A stretch of 64,000 bases of DNA, taken from positions 124,001 through 188,000 of the forward strand of contig NZ_CALEJS010000015.1 of NCBI RefSeq assembly GCF_937898475.1, written 5' to 3'. Source of the DNA: an uncultured Chitinophaga sp. (GTDB taxonomy: Bacteria > Bacteroidota > Bacteroidia > Chitinophagales > Chitinophagaceae). The position numbers and the translations under genes were made by a program. How positions within the stretch are numbered: the first letter of the stretch is position 1; each line of letters begins with the position of its first letter. Shown piece after piece: positions 34,864 through 43,489 of the stretch. Under the pieces are notes generated by a model, which saw only the letters and a list, made by a program, of their open reading frames with translations, ran no database searches and was not told the origin of the DNA.

Positions 34864-34894
34864 CTGGACTACTGGTTTTGTTACAACTGGACTA
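34864..34894 (+). promoter_or_regulatory. Direct-repeat operator CTGGACTA x2, probable MocR binding site
   Basis: CTGGACTA occurs at 34864-34871 and again at 34887-34894, 23 bases apart (about two helical turns), between the MocR start and the divergent AhpD-like gene. Direct repeats of this layout are the known operator type for MocR/PdxR regulators. The second copy sits where a -33 element would lie for the -7-like TAATTTTA at 34917-34924, as expected for an activator site. The first copy touches the regulator's own start codon, which would fit self-repression. Confidence 0.65.
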
Positions 34895-34942
34895 TAAAGG
34901 TAGCCCAAGTGCGTGATAATTTTACACTGTAAATTAAATCAA

Positions 34943-35395
34943 ATGCATAGCACCATGTCAAGATTCAAAATGGGTAAAGTACAGCCCGCCGCCTACAAAG
35001 CATTGGACGCATTAGATAAATACGTGGAGACAACCGCCGTAGATAAACTGCACCGCGAGCTGATCAAAGTGAGGGTGGCCCAGATCAACGGCTGCGCCTA
35101 TTGCGTGAACGAGCATACCCACGATGCGCTGAAACTGGGTGCAGACCCAAAGAAGATGTACCTCGTAGGCGTATGGAGAGAAGCGCCCAATGCATTCAAT
35201 GAAGCAGAACGTACTATTCTGGAAATAGCAGAGGAGATCACGCTGATACACCAGCATGGCCTGAGTGAAACGTTGTACCAGAAAGCACTGTCGCTCTTCG
35301 GTGAAGAAATGACTGCACAGATCATTATGATTGCCATTACCATCAATGCATGGACCCGTATCGGGGTTTCCCTGCGCATGGAACCTGAACTATAA
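34943..35395 (+). CDS. Carboxymuconolactone decarboxylase-family (AhpD-like) protein
   Basis: The protein is 150 residues from ATG 34943 or 146 from ATG 34955, the latter beginning MSRFKMGKVQPAAYKALDAL. The family core is clear: LIKVRVAQINGCAYCVNEHTHDALKLG, with the CxxC pair and the downstream histidine of the AhpD active site (INGCAYCVNEH). Members act as alkylhydroperoxidase-like redox proteins or decarboxylases. It is divergent from the MocR regulator and lies behind a direct-repeat operator, and is followed 11 bases later by a GNAT gene. A role in oxidative or electrophile stress is typical of the family but not shown here. Confidence 0.85.
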   Translation: MHSTMSRFKMGKVQPAAYKALDALDKYVETTAVDKLHRELIKVRVAQINGCAYCVNEHTHDALKLGADPKKMYLVGVWREAPNAFNEAERTILEIAEEITLIHQHGLSETLYQKALSLFGEEMTAQIIMIAITINAWTRIGVSLRMEPEL

Positions 35396-35406
35396 ACAAC
35401 CCTGTT

Positions 35407-35829
35407 ATGTACCAGATCAAATATGCGCAAAGTGAAAAGGAGATCATTGATTGCTGGGAAGTAGTGAGCACTTTGCGCCCCCACCTTGTAAAAGATGATT
35501 ACCTGCAGCAGGTAAAAGAAATGCAGCAGGAAGGCTATCATATGCTGTACCTCTCCGGAAATAATAAAGTAGCTGCCTTTGCAGGTTACCGTAATATGTA
35601 CAACCTGTTTGCAGGTAAGTTCATTTACGTGGATGATCTCTGCACGCTGCCGGAGTTTCGCAGTAAAGGATATGCAGGCGCTTTGCTGGATTATATTCAC
35701 CAGCTTGCAAAAGAAACAGGAAAGAGCTCTGTGGTGCTGGACAGTGGTTTCCAGCTGCATCCTGCACACCGTTTGTACCTGAATAAAGGATATGTATTGT
35801 CAGCGCATCATTTCAGAAAGATGCTGTAA
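35407..35829 (+). CDS. GNAT-family N-acetyltransferase
   Basis: The 140-residue protein has the acetyl-CoA-binding signature DDLCTLPEFRSKGYAGALLDYI (R-x-x-G-x-A at about residues 77-87) and a C-terminal beta segment (VLDSGFQLHPAHRLYLNKGY) typical of GNAT enzymes. The acceptor is not predictable. It forms a likely two-gene operon with the AhpD-like gene (11-base gap) and ends before a strong terminator at 35873-35900. Confidence 0.8.
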   Translation: MYQIKYAQSEKEIIDCWEVVSTLRPHLVKDDYLQQVKEMQQEGYHMLYLSGNNKVAAFAGYRNMYNLFAGKFIYVDDLCTLPEFRSKGYAGALLDYIHQLAKETGKSSVVLDSGFQLHPAHRLYLNKGYVLSAHHFRKML

Positions 35830-35872
35830 TAACTTTTAGTATTCTCCATTTTCCGCCATTCTGAACTGTAAG

Positions 35873-35900
35873 GGCTGCTTCCATTTGGGAGCGGCCTTTT
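35873..35900 (+). terminator. Rho-independent terminator after the GNAT gene
   Basis: GGCTGCTTCC (35873-35882) pairs along ten bases (two G-T wobbles) with GGGAGCGGCC (35887-35896), leaving a four-base loop, and TTTT follows. It ends the AhpD-like/GNAT transcript and insulates the EEP gene. Confidence 0.75.
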
Positions 35901-35924
35901 CTGTTTGCGGGGGTGTTCCGAAAG

Positions 35925-35942
35925 TTTACAATTAGTTGTAAA
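35925..35942 (+). promoter_or_regulatory. Perfect inverted repeat TTTACAA-TTAG-TTGTAAA upstream of the EEP gene
   Basis: Seven-base arms (35925-35931 and 35936-35942) flank TTAG. No T-tract follows. It lies 34 bases before the EEP-protein ATG at 35977 and just before an AGGAG, so it may be an operator or an RNA hairpin controlling that gene. Confidence 0.45.
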
Positions 35943-35976
35943 TTAGGAGAAATGCAAATCCGGGTCCCTCAACGCC

Positions 35977-38862
35977 ATGGCAAACGAACACAGCAAAGAG
36001 TCGTCAGTGAATGTTCCTTCCCGTGCGGTAGCACATCAGCCTTCCTCTTCCGGGATATCGCATGCGGCTGTCCGGCATCCGTTGGAAGAGCCGGAAGAAC
36101 CCATGGTAGTAAGCGGAGAAGTTGCGCCGGCAGAAGAGATAGTGCCTTTCCAGTTGCAGCCGGCGGGGGATGTGGTGCAGCTGTGTCGCAAAAGAACCCG
36201 CCAGGTCCAAAACAATCGAGGCCGGAAGAATCCGGACCAGGAAGATGATCCTGGCCGTCCAAATAAGAGACCCAAACGAATGGTGAACATCCCGCAATCG
36301 AATGATAATGAGCGGGAGGAGTCGGAGGATGAGGATGAAGAGGAAGACCTGACCACTACAACGACAGTGATGGATGAGGGAGAGGGTGAAGGAGAAAATG
36401 AAATGCAGGAACATGCGACTTATACAAGTAGTTCGGATAGGGAAGATGAGGAAGGAGAGGATGAAGAAGAAGAGGAAGAGGAAGAGCCTGCTCCTGTAAG
36501 TGTTCGGGATAAGGGAAAAGAAAAGGAAAGGGCAGGTCATCCCGCTTCTGCAAATGATATGGATGAAGGGACAGAAGAATCACTGCCTGATGAGCCATTA
36601 AAGTTTATGGCGTGGAACGTCCATCAGTTTGGAAAAGTAGAAAATCTGCATGATGGAAAAGTTTCCGAAAGTATCAAACTTTTGAACCCGCAGGCTACGA
36701 TCAACCAGATTCAAAGTATGTCTGAATGGAAGGGAAATTTAATAGGCTATTCCCAAGAAGAAGTATACGACTGTCTGAAGGTCTTAGCCTCCGCTAGTGT
36801 TAAACTTCCGGCTTATAGTCAAATCGCCGAGGTATACCTGCTAATGGATGCTGTAAAGGGACTCAATATTATGTTTAAGGCGCTGGGAGAGGACGACAGG
36901 AGAAAGAAAAAGACGGATTCCTTCTATGTCAGAAAGTACAATCTTTTACGGGCTATTGCAGGCAATTTAAAGAAGTATTATGTGATGGCGCACACGCAGC
37001 ATATGCTACAGGTGCATCCCAACCTTATTGTGAGTTACAACGAAGTAGGACAAGGGGTGGACTTTATGGAATGGTACCTGCAAGGAAATCCTGAGGAGGA
37101 AAAAGACAAGGGCGATCTGAAGCAGAAAATTAAAGGGACTACCTTTAGAAAAGGACCCAAATTACAAGCCTTCTCCACCCGCAAGTCACAAATTGAATAC
37201 TACCCAATTGCCTTTAATGAAGATAAATATTATTACATGGGTTACATGGCCGTAAGTAGCGATGGAGAACTGCATACAGGCGGCGAAATATACTGGACCA
37301 AGAACGCTAGGTACAGGCAGTATATAAAATTCCGGCCAGTCGTTGTACACAAACTGAAAAGAAAGAATGCAGAAGGGAAGCCTGCCGGAAGGGAAATCTG
37401 GTATGGCATGGTGCATACCAGTCCAAAAGGAAAAGAATTTGATAAAAGGGAAATTTACACGCAGCAATTGGAAGGTCCTTTACAGAAGCTAAAGTCTTTA
37501 GCCCGTGAATCCGGGGCACAGCTGATTATTGGTGGAGATTACTACATTGCAGAAGAGGCGCTGGTACAGAAGCCTTCCACGGTAGAGGGGTCCAACGTTT
37601 CAAGGGGCAGGTCAGGAAATACCAGGGTAGTTTCGACTGGCACCATGAATGAGGTAAGGAACCTTAGGCATCCTTCATCTGATGAACCGTATAACTATAC
37701 AAAAATACTGGAGGGGAAATCACTGCAGGATGTGAGGTCTTTGACCGGTACCAATAGAAATACGACTGGCCTGCAAAGTGCTGACTATTTTGTTGTAGAT
37801 ACCACAAGCTCACTAACATCCCAGGCTGGAGTGATTGATCCCGCTACCGGTTTGCCGCACCGTATGGAAAGTGAGGATAATAATATTTCAAAACGTTGGT
37901 TCAGTTTCAGCGACCATCTTCCGGTGATGTTAGTAGTGTCTGCCAGGGAGAATGACGAAAGGGTTGAAAAAGTATTTCCTTCCAATGAAAAGTATTTTAA
38001 TAATGACAGGCACAGTGTAAACCACTTTGATCTGCTGTGCTTACAAGTGTTAAATAAACTCAGCCAGATACTTAATGCCAAAGGTGAAAATTCATACTCA
38101 GCAAAAATGCGGGTAAATGCCGGTAAAATAAAAGGGGAAATATTGGACATACGTAAATCAACAACTTATACCGAAGAACATATAGACAGGCTCACGAGCA
38201 TTAAAAACGAAGTAACAAAATGGCTGGGGAAAAACGATGACGAACCGTTCATTACTCCAAAGATGTTTGAAACAATCCCCTCCGTCAACGCATACATTAC
38301 AACAATATTGCAACAGATTTGGTCTGATATAACTAAGCTGCCGAAAGAAATGGGTGTAGGTAAGCACGTGAAGGAGGCAGAGGAGGGAGAAGAGGCAGAG
38401 GAGGCAGGAGACCCGGATAATCTTTTAAAGTATATTGAAGATGTTCGCCTGATCATCAAGCAGGAAAAACTTAATGTTGTCTTTAGCGTTGGCCTGAGCC
38501 GCTCAAAAGAAGAAGAAAATGAACAAGTCGTCAGTGATACGAGACGTATACTGAAAGATCACCTGGGAGAAGGATGCCTGGAAGGCATAGATAGGTGGCA
38601 TGCAAAAGTAAAAGCATCTTTAGAAGTAAAAGAAAGACCCGGGAAAGAAGACGAAGACGGGATAATATTACTGAAGGCCATGTTACAAGAAAGGCTGCTC
38701 AGGGATCTTATGGATAAAATAGGAAACTATCTAACCAAAGTCAAAAAGAACAACTTGCCTGCAACCAGCGAAGAATATGAAACTATTTGTAAAAACTACG
38801 AGCTGCTGGGAAGTATTATCGACAAAAGGGTGGATAAAAGCCAGTTGCAAATGGGTCAGTAA
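35977..38862 (+). CDS. Putative EEP-fold (DNase I/CdtB-like) toxin with NLS-like and acidic segments
   Basis: The 961-residue protein is best read as a secreted or injected nuclease or phosphatase. Residues 1-75 are Ser/Pro/Glu-rich, and PFQLQPAGDVVQLCRKR resembles leaders of eCIS-type and polymorphic toxins. A basic stretch (about 73-105) ends in RPNKRPKR, a classical nuclear-localisation pattern. Residues about 112-185 are almost all Asp/Glu. EEP motifs then follow: FMAWNVHQFG (N214), the catalytic glutamate in NLIVSYNEVG (E356), H480 in VHTSPKG, GGDYYI (D521), SADYFVV (D603) and FSDHLPV (D646, H647). A helical insert (about 220-345) separates the first two motifs. The C-terminal 300 residues are charged and helical, not recognised. 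EEP members cut DNA, RNA or phosphoinositides. Base composition is richer in A and G than the neighbours. No immunity gene is evident nearby. Confidence 0.6.
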   Translation: MANEHSKESSVNVPSRAVAHQPSSSGISHAAVRHPLEEPEEPMVVSGEVAPAEEIVPFQLQPAGDVVQLCRKRTRQVQNNRGRKNPDQEDDPGRPNKRPKRMVNIPQSNDNEREESEDEDEEEDLTTTTTVMDEGEGEGENEMQEHATYTSSSDREDEEGEDEEEEEEEEPAPVSVRDKGKEKERAGHPASANDMDEGTEESLPDEPLKFMAWNVHQFGKVENLHDGKVSESIKLLNPQATINQIQSMSEWKGNLIGYSQEEVYDCLKVLASASVKLPAYSQIAEVYLLMDAVKGLNIMFKALGEDDRRKKKTDSFYVRKYNLLRAIAGNLKKYYVMAHTQHMLQVHPNLIVSYNEVGQGVDFMEWYLQGNPEEEKDKGDLKQKIKGTTFRKGPKLQAFSTRKSQIEYYPIAFNEDKYYYMGYMAVSSDGELHTGGEIYWTKNARYRQYIKFRPVVVHKLKRKNAEGKPAGREIWYGMVHTSPKGKEFDKREIYTQQLEGPLQKLKSLARESGAQLIIGGDYYIAEEALVQKPSTVEGSNVSRGRSGNTRVVSTGTMNEVRNLRHPSSDEPYNYTKILEGKSLQDVRSLTGTNRNTTGLQSADYFVVDTTSSLTSQAGVIDPATGLPHRMESEDNNISKRWFSFSDHLPVMLVVSARENDERVEKVFPSNEKYFNNDRHSVNHFDLLCLQVLNKLSQILNAKGENSYSAKMRVNAGKIKGEILDIRKSTTYTEEHIDRLTSIKNEVTKWLGKNDDEPFITPKMFETIPSVNAYITTILQQIWSDITKLPKEMGVGKHVKEAEEGEEAEEAGDPDNLLKYIEDVRLIIKQEKLNVVFSVGLSRSKEEENEQVVSDTRRILKDHLGEGCLEGIDRWHAKVKASLEVKERPGKEDEDGIILLKAMLQERLLRDLMDKIGNYLTKVKKNNLPATSEEYETICKNYELLGSIIDKRVDKSQLQMGQ

Positions 38863-38973
38863 AATGCCGGATTTGAAGCGCTCATTGTTTAAATTCATCA
38901 ATGTTTTGTTTGATAATCGCTATCCTCCAAACCAGGTTGCACCGTAATTTTATCTTCAAAATAAACGGAAACC

Positions 38974-39718
38974 ATGAGCAATAACATCGAAGGCAAGGTT
39001 ATCATTATCACCGGCGCCAGCAGCGGCCTCGGCGAAGCCGCCGCCCGCTTGCTGTCTGCACAGGGCGCTACCCTGGTGTTAGCCGCCCGCCGGGCAGACC
39101 GCATTCAGCAGCTGGCGGAAGAACTGCAACAGAAAGGCGCTAAGGCACTCGCAATTGCCACAGACGTCACAAAACACGAACAGCTGAAACAACTGGCAGA
39201 TACCACTGTGCAAACTTTCGGAAAAGGTAGACGTCATCATCAATAACGCCGGCCTGATGCCCGCCGCTCCCATCGGCCGCCTGAAAATTGAAGAATGGGA
39301 TGCGATGATTGATGTAAACCTCAAAGGCGTGTTGTACGGCATCGCCGCAGTATTACCTTATATGAAGGAGCGGCGATCCGGGCATATCATCAACGTAGCT
39401 TCTGTAGCCGGACTTAAAGTACCTAACGGTAACGCAGTATATTCCGCCACCAAATTTGCGGTTCGTGCATTAACAGAAGGACTGCGTGTAGAGGTAAAGC
39501 CCGATAACATCCGCACCACGGTGATCTCCCCCGGCGCTGTTGCCACTGAACTGACCAATACCATTTCAGAGCCCGACATCGCCGCAGCTTACAGCAAGGC
39601 ATACGAAAAGGCGATCCCCGCTGAGTCTTTTGCCAGGGCGGTGGCCTATGCTATCAGTCAGCCCGAAGAAGTAGATATTAATGAAATAGTGTTCAGGCCG
39701 ACGACACAGGAGTTTTAG
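38974..39718 (+). pseudogene. Short-chain dehydrogenase/reductase (SDR), frameshifted
   Basis: The first part (38974-39246) carries the NAD(P)-binding TGASSGLG motif and runs to TVQTFGKG before leaving frame. The second part (from about 39228 to 39718) continues with DVIINNAGLMPAAPIG, the NVASVAG serine strand and the catalytic YSATK. Removing one G from the GAAAAGG run at 39221-39227 joins them into a normal SDR of about 247 residues (classical subfamily, oxidoreductase of unknown substrate). As given, the product would be a 90-residue fragment without an active site. The homopolymer context makes a sequencing error plausible; a true pseudogene is also possible. It ends at a strong terminator. 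Confidence 0.8.
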
Positions 39719-39750
39719 CTATAGTTTAATATACTGATTACATCAGCAAA

Positions 39751-39776
39751 GGCTACACGTGCGTGTAGCCTTTTTT
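39751..39776 (+). terminator. Rho-independent terminator after the SDR gene
   Basis: GGCTACAC (39751-39758) pairs with GTGTAGCC (39763-39770) around GTGC, followed by TTTTTT. It ends the SDR transcript and directly abuts the stop codon of the convergent small gene. Confidence 0.85.
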
Positions 39777-40272
39777 AATCCATTTCATGATGGCATAGTG
39801 ATCCGGCGCCTGTATGCGGGGCAGGAGCAGGGGCGCTATGTTGTATGCCCTTTCCGCTCCTGCGCCATACGCTTTTAATTACATGCACAGTGCCCGGTCT
39901 TTCCCGTATACATACAGCTGACTGCCGCGTGTCTGCAGTCTTCAATAGGTTAGCTTCCCGCTGCAGGTGTTCACGTATACTGGCTTCATCTGCGCCCTGT
40001 TTCAGCAGCGCCATTGCCTTGCCGGTCATTGCCCTGTACAAGGCAATCTTTTTTTGATGCCTTGGCAGCAGACGATATACTCCAACGGCTATACGTGATG
40101 CCTGCCCCAGCAGCCCGGCATATTTTCGCGTAAGCCTGAATGCGGGATCGCGTTTTACCCGCTTCCTGCTAAGCGAGCTTTTACGTCTTGCATAATAACG
40201 GCCGTTCATTTTGTAATAACAGATGCCGTTCACGGTGCCTGTGATATAAACAGGTCTTCTTTGCTTGCTCAT
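39775..40272 (-). CDS. Conserved Bacteroidota hypothetical protein
   Basis: I start at the ATG at 40272 (MSKQRRPVYITGTVNGICYY), giving 165 residues; upstream extension to 40374 is unlikely. The pattern (an N-terminal TGTVNGICYYKMNGRYYARRKSSLSRKRVKRDPAF segment, in short pieces VNGICYYKMNG and RVKRDPAFRLTRKYAG) belongs to a small basic protein family that I have seen widely in Bacteroidota, where it reads like x-G-x-I-G-x-x-x-Y-Y followed by KDPAFxxTR. No function is known to me. The protein is strongly basic, which could mean nucleic-acid binding, but that is a guess. Confidence 0.6.
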   Translation of the reverse strand: MSKQRRPVYITGTVNGICYYKMNGRYYARRKSSLSRKRVKRDPAFRLTRKYAGLLGQASRIAVGVYRLLPRHQKKIALYRAMTGKAMALLKQGADEASIREHLQREANLLKTADTRQSAVCIRERPGTVHVIKSVWRRSGKGIQHSAPAPAPHTGAGSLCHHEMD

Positions 40273-40744
40273 AGAATACTGTTTAAAATGAAAAAGAGAG
40301 TTGTCAGAACGAAGGTAGTCCCCCCCATCATACTGCGCAAAAAACAGCGCCTGAAATAACCTGTAAAGTATCATTATATCACTTTATACCGTTTTGTGAC
40401 ATTTTATATCATTTATATACAAAAGCATACAAAAGGGACATGCAGCTGCTATTATATGGCAGTAACCATCGCTGTTGCTCCTTGTGCGTATCGCAACTTC
40501 ACCTCATCATATCCACATGTAGGCTTAGCAGATCCCACGGTTTGGCTTAATGTGTCTTTAGTGATTCCTTAGTAGTTCCCGGGCAAATGCTTAAGGTAAC
40601 TTACGCTTACTCCGCAGTAAAAGCGCAGGAAGGCTTAGGTTAAAGCGTATGGTATGCACTATCAGCGCATGAGTCCGCATCATAACATGAGTGATCATTC
40701 CTGGTATGCTATTTTAATTTTTATGTTAATGATGTCAATTTTAT

Positions 40745-40775
40745 TTTGCAGATTAGATCAAAGCTTCTATATTTG
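40745..40775 (+). promoter_or_regulatory. Consensus Bacteroidota promoter (TTTG-19 bases-TATATTTG)
   Basis: TTTG at 40745-40748 and TATATTTG at 40768-40775 match the -33 TTTG and -7 TAnnTTTG consensus exactly with 19-base spacing. It predicts transcription starting near 40782, reading toward the NRPS operon 680 bases away. It may drive a long leader of that operon or a separate small RNA. Confidence 0.6.
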
Positions 40776-40781
40776 ACCGCA

Positions 40782-40905
40782 GTAAAATTGGTGAGATAAA
40801 GACACAATAGTTAGTAGTGAAAGGATGGGGCCCCAATTTGGATTGTTAATCACAAGAGCGGAGATCGAAATATTCTAAAGTAGCACAAGAGCTTTTAGTT
40901 TTTTT
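40782..40905 (+). ncRNA. Candidate small RNA upstream of the NRPS operon
   Basis: From the predicted start near 40782 a hairpin-like CTAAAG...CTTTTAG (40875-40897) followed by seven T (40899-40905) could end a transcript of about 125 bases. There is no credible ORF inside. It contains the palindrome GGGGCCCC near 40827-40834. The terminator stem is imperfect, so this is a suggestion only. If transcription reads through, the segment is part of the operon leader. Confidence 0.3.
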
Positions 40906-41464
40906 CATCTCTCTACAAAGATCCATATGCCGAGAACCCGAACGGTTAACCGCGAGCTGGAAAACTAAAGAGTCAAATTCCCTGTAATTCATATTCTCGT
41001 TTGTTACAGACTGACCATAGTCTGATGGAATATGAGTTACCCTACATCGGCGCCCCGCTTGCTAAGGATCAAATAATCATAAATAGTGCATCATGCTATT
41101 GACCTTCAATTGCATGAGATGAGCTTCTTTTTTCGTAACCCGGTGAAAGGATAGTGTGCGGCTCATCTTCTGCGGGCGTTGGCGGTAGCAGCGCGCAACC
41201 TATATGTCGGACAAAATATGCTTTCCTTCCGGGCGCCTTGCCTGGAGCGGTTCGTAGCATTGTAACTGTTCGTAATTATTAACCCCAAAGACGTTGTAGA
41301 AAGCGATATGAAAAACATATAGCTTATAGTTACAGGCTGAGGCAATTCAATGATTGCTATATACATGATGTGCAGCATTCAATCTAAAAAGCATTGAACA
41401 GCTGCTGGTGGGCATTTTATTGTTAAAAAAATCAATCGGCCTTATCATAAGCGCACCCGGTATA

Positions 41465-43489
41465 ATGACCATGGACACAAATATCATCCGTTATCTCATT
41501 AAGCATACACGTGCCTTTCCGCACAAGCATGTCTTTATTGTGTTAGGGCAGCAGGGAGATCCGCCGTATGAGATCACCTATAGTCAGCTGGAGACCCGCG
41601 TAAAGCAACTCGCTATCCATCTGGTAACAAAGCAGCTGGAAACCCGCGCGGTGCTGCTGGTTTATCAGGACATGCTTTCCTTTATCATCGCCTTCCTGGC
41701 ATGCGAGTATGCTGGTATTGTACCAGTACCTGTTCCCTACGCAAAAGGCAGTAAACAACTCGCAAGAATTAACGGTATCATAACAGACGCGCATGCAGAT
41801 ACTATTCTTTGTACCGCGGATACAGTAGATGAATTGCAGGCCGCTTTACCTGCAGCACTGCGGCTGATTGCCACAGATATTGATATTGCGCAGCATGCAG
41901 ATGATGCAAACCTGCAGGCGGCGCAAACGGAAATAGCGTTCATCCAGTATACCTCAGGCTCTGTAGGAAATCCCAAAGGCGTAGTGGTTACCGGCCATAA
42001 TCTTTTGCACAATCAGCAGCTGATACGCCAGACCTTTGGTTGTGATGAAAACTCCGTGATCTTCTCCTGGCTGCCTTTTCATCATGATATGGGATTGATC
42101 GGAAATGTACTGCATACGATCTATACAGGCTGTACCTGTGTGTTAATGCCGCCGCTGCGTTTCATGCAGCAACCCAAAGCCTGGCTGGAGGGTATTGCTG
42201 CCTATAAAGTTACGCATAGCGGAGGCCCCAACTTCGCCTTTGATCTTTGCGTGGAAAGGATCCCGGCAGCGGAATGCACATCGCTGGACCTGTCGTCCTG
42301 GAAGGTAGCCTACAATGGATCCGAACCTGTTCACGCAAGCACAATTGAACGTTTCTCCCGGCACTTCAGTCCTGCCGGTTTCAATGCCAATGCTTTTACG
42401 CCCTGCTACGGACTGGCGGAAGCTACTTTACTGGTGTCTGCCAAAAGCAGTCTCCGGCCGTTAACGGTGTATATAGACAAACAGGCAGCTGAGCAGGGGA
42501 GATTGCTGCCGGCAACGCAGGAGAATGAGAACGCCAAAACAGTAGTAAGCGCCGGTAAACCAGCAGACGGTATGAAGGTAAAGATCGTCTCCCTGCAGGA
42601 TCAGCGGGAATGCGCTGAGCTGGAAGAAGGGGAGATCTGCATCTCCGGTGCAAGTGTCAGCAGCGGATACTGGAATAAGAACAACGATACACTCTTCTAT
42701 GTATTTGGAGAGGAACACTTCCTCCGTACGGGCGACCTGGGCTTCCTGTACCAGGGTGAGCTTTTTGTTCATGGCAGAGTAAAGGAAATGCTCATTGTAC
42801 GTGGTAAGAACTATTATCCTTATGATATTGAACAAGCCATTGCCAGTGCTCATGAGGCCATTGAAACCAACGGCGTAGCCGTATTTGCCCTTGACGATGA
42901 CGATGCCATTGTAGTGGTGGCAGAATTAAGAAGATCACATGTACATATCGGTGACCCGGAAGCGATCATTGCCGCCATCAACAGCGCCGTCAGCGGGCAG
43001 TTCGGGATAGATCCCCGCAACATTATACTTACCACCCCGCTGGGTATTCCCCGCACTACCAGCGGTAAGCTGCAGCGCATTAAATGCAGAACACACTACC
43101 TCGAAAATACTTTTAAGATAATTGCTTCAAAAGCAGCGTTGGCCGCGCTACAGCAGGGAAGAGAAAGGAATGCGTTGCTCCTGCCACAGCTGATGGAAAG
43201 CCCGGGCTTTGCGGCTATCAAAGCTTATGTGGCAGACCTCATTGAAGTGAAGACCGGCAGCCCGCTTCCCGCCGCATTAAAAGATGAAACAGACCTGATG
43301 GCCCTGGGTGTTGATTCACTCCGCGCCATGGAGATCATCAATACCATCAACCAGGAATTAGGAATCAGCCTGGATGCTGCGAAGATCTATCAGCACAATA
43401 CGCTGCTGGCGCTATGTAATACTGTTGAAGCCCTTTTATGGTTGAAAATGGAGCCGGCGCAAAGTTCCGGAAAAGAGATAACGATATGA
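41465..43489 (+). CDS. Fatty acyl-AMP ligase (FAAL) with C-terminal acyl carrier domain
   Basis: I start at ATG 41465 (or 41471), giving about 674 residues; the GTG at 41408 adds residues not seen in the family. The adenylation domain has YTSGSVGNPKGVVVTG (about 162-177), the FAAL-type FSWLPFHHDMGLIGN, and TGDLGFLYQGELFVHGR. The C-terminal carrier domain (about 590-670) holds the phosphopantetheine serine S618 in LGVDSLRAM. FAALs activate a fatty acid as acyl-AMP and pass it to a carrier, starting a lipopeptide. The stop overlaps the NRPS start by ATGA, so the acyl chain is presumably handed to the first condensation domain of that NRPS. The C-terminal tail (SGKEITI) resembles a docking strand. 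Confidence 0.9.
   Translation: MTMDTNIIRYLIKHTRAFPHKHVFIVLGQQGDPPYEITYSQLETRVKQLAIHLVTKQLETRAVLLVYQDMLSFIIAFLACEYAGIVPVPVPYAKGSKQLARINGIITDAHADTILCTADTVDELQAALPAALRLIATDIDIAQHADDANLQAAQTEIAFIQYTSGSVGNPKGVVVTGHNLLHNQQLIRQTFGCDENSVIFSWLPFHHDMGLIGNVLHTIYTGCTCVLMPPLRFMQQPKAWLEGIAAYKVTHSGGPNFAFDLCVERIPAAECTSLDLSSWKVAYNGSEPVHASTIERFSRHFSPAGFNANAFTPCYGLAEATLLVSAKSSLRPLTVYIDKQAAEQGRLLPATQENENAKTVVSAGKPADGMKVKIVSLQDQRECAELEEGEICISGASVSSGYWNKNNDTLFYVFGEEHFLRTGDLGFLYQGELFVHGRVKEMLIVRGKNYYPYDIEQAIASAHEAIETNGVAVFALDDDDAIVVVAELRRSHVHIGDPEAIIAAINSAVSGQFGIDPRNIILTTPLGIPRTTSGKLQRIKCRTHYLENTFKIIASKAALAALQQGRERNALLLPQLMESPGFAAIKAYVADLIEVKTGSPLPAALKDETDLMALGVDSLRAMEIINTINQELGISLDAAKIYQHNTLLALCNTVEALLWLKMEPAQSSGKEITI

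Larger units (their letters stand above)
40273..41464. other. Gene-free AT-rich stretch upstream of the NRPS operon
   Basis: No open frame here looks like a gene; the longest (41163-41378 minus) has no family features. The stretch is visibly more AT-rich than its flanks. It holds one consensus promoter with a candidate small RNA (40745-40905) and a small ATATG-AAAAA-CATAT hairpin at 41306-41320. It must also contain the promoter for the lipopeptide operon, which I could not place with confidence close to 41465. Confidence 0.6.

Noticed and set aside
35913..36248. 111-codon plus frame overlapping the start of the EEP gene
   Set aside because: It has a good AGGAG but no recognisable protein features, and overlaps the EEP gene in another frame; kept only as a possible leader in the findings.
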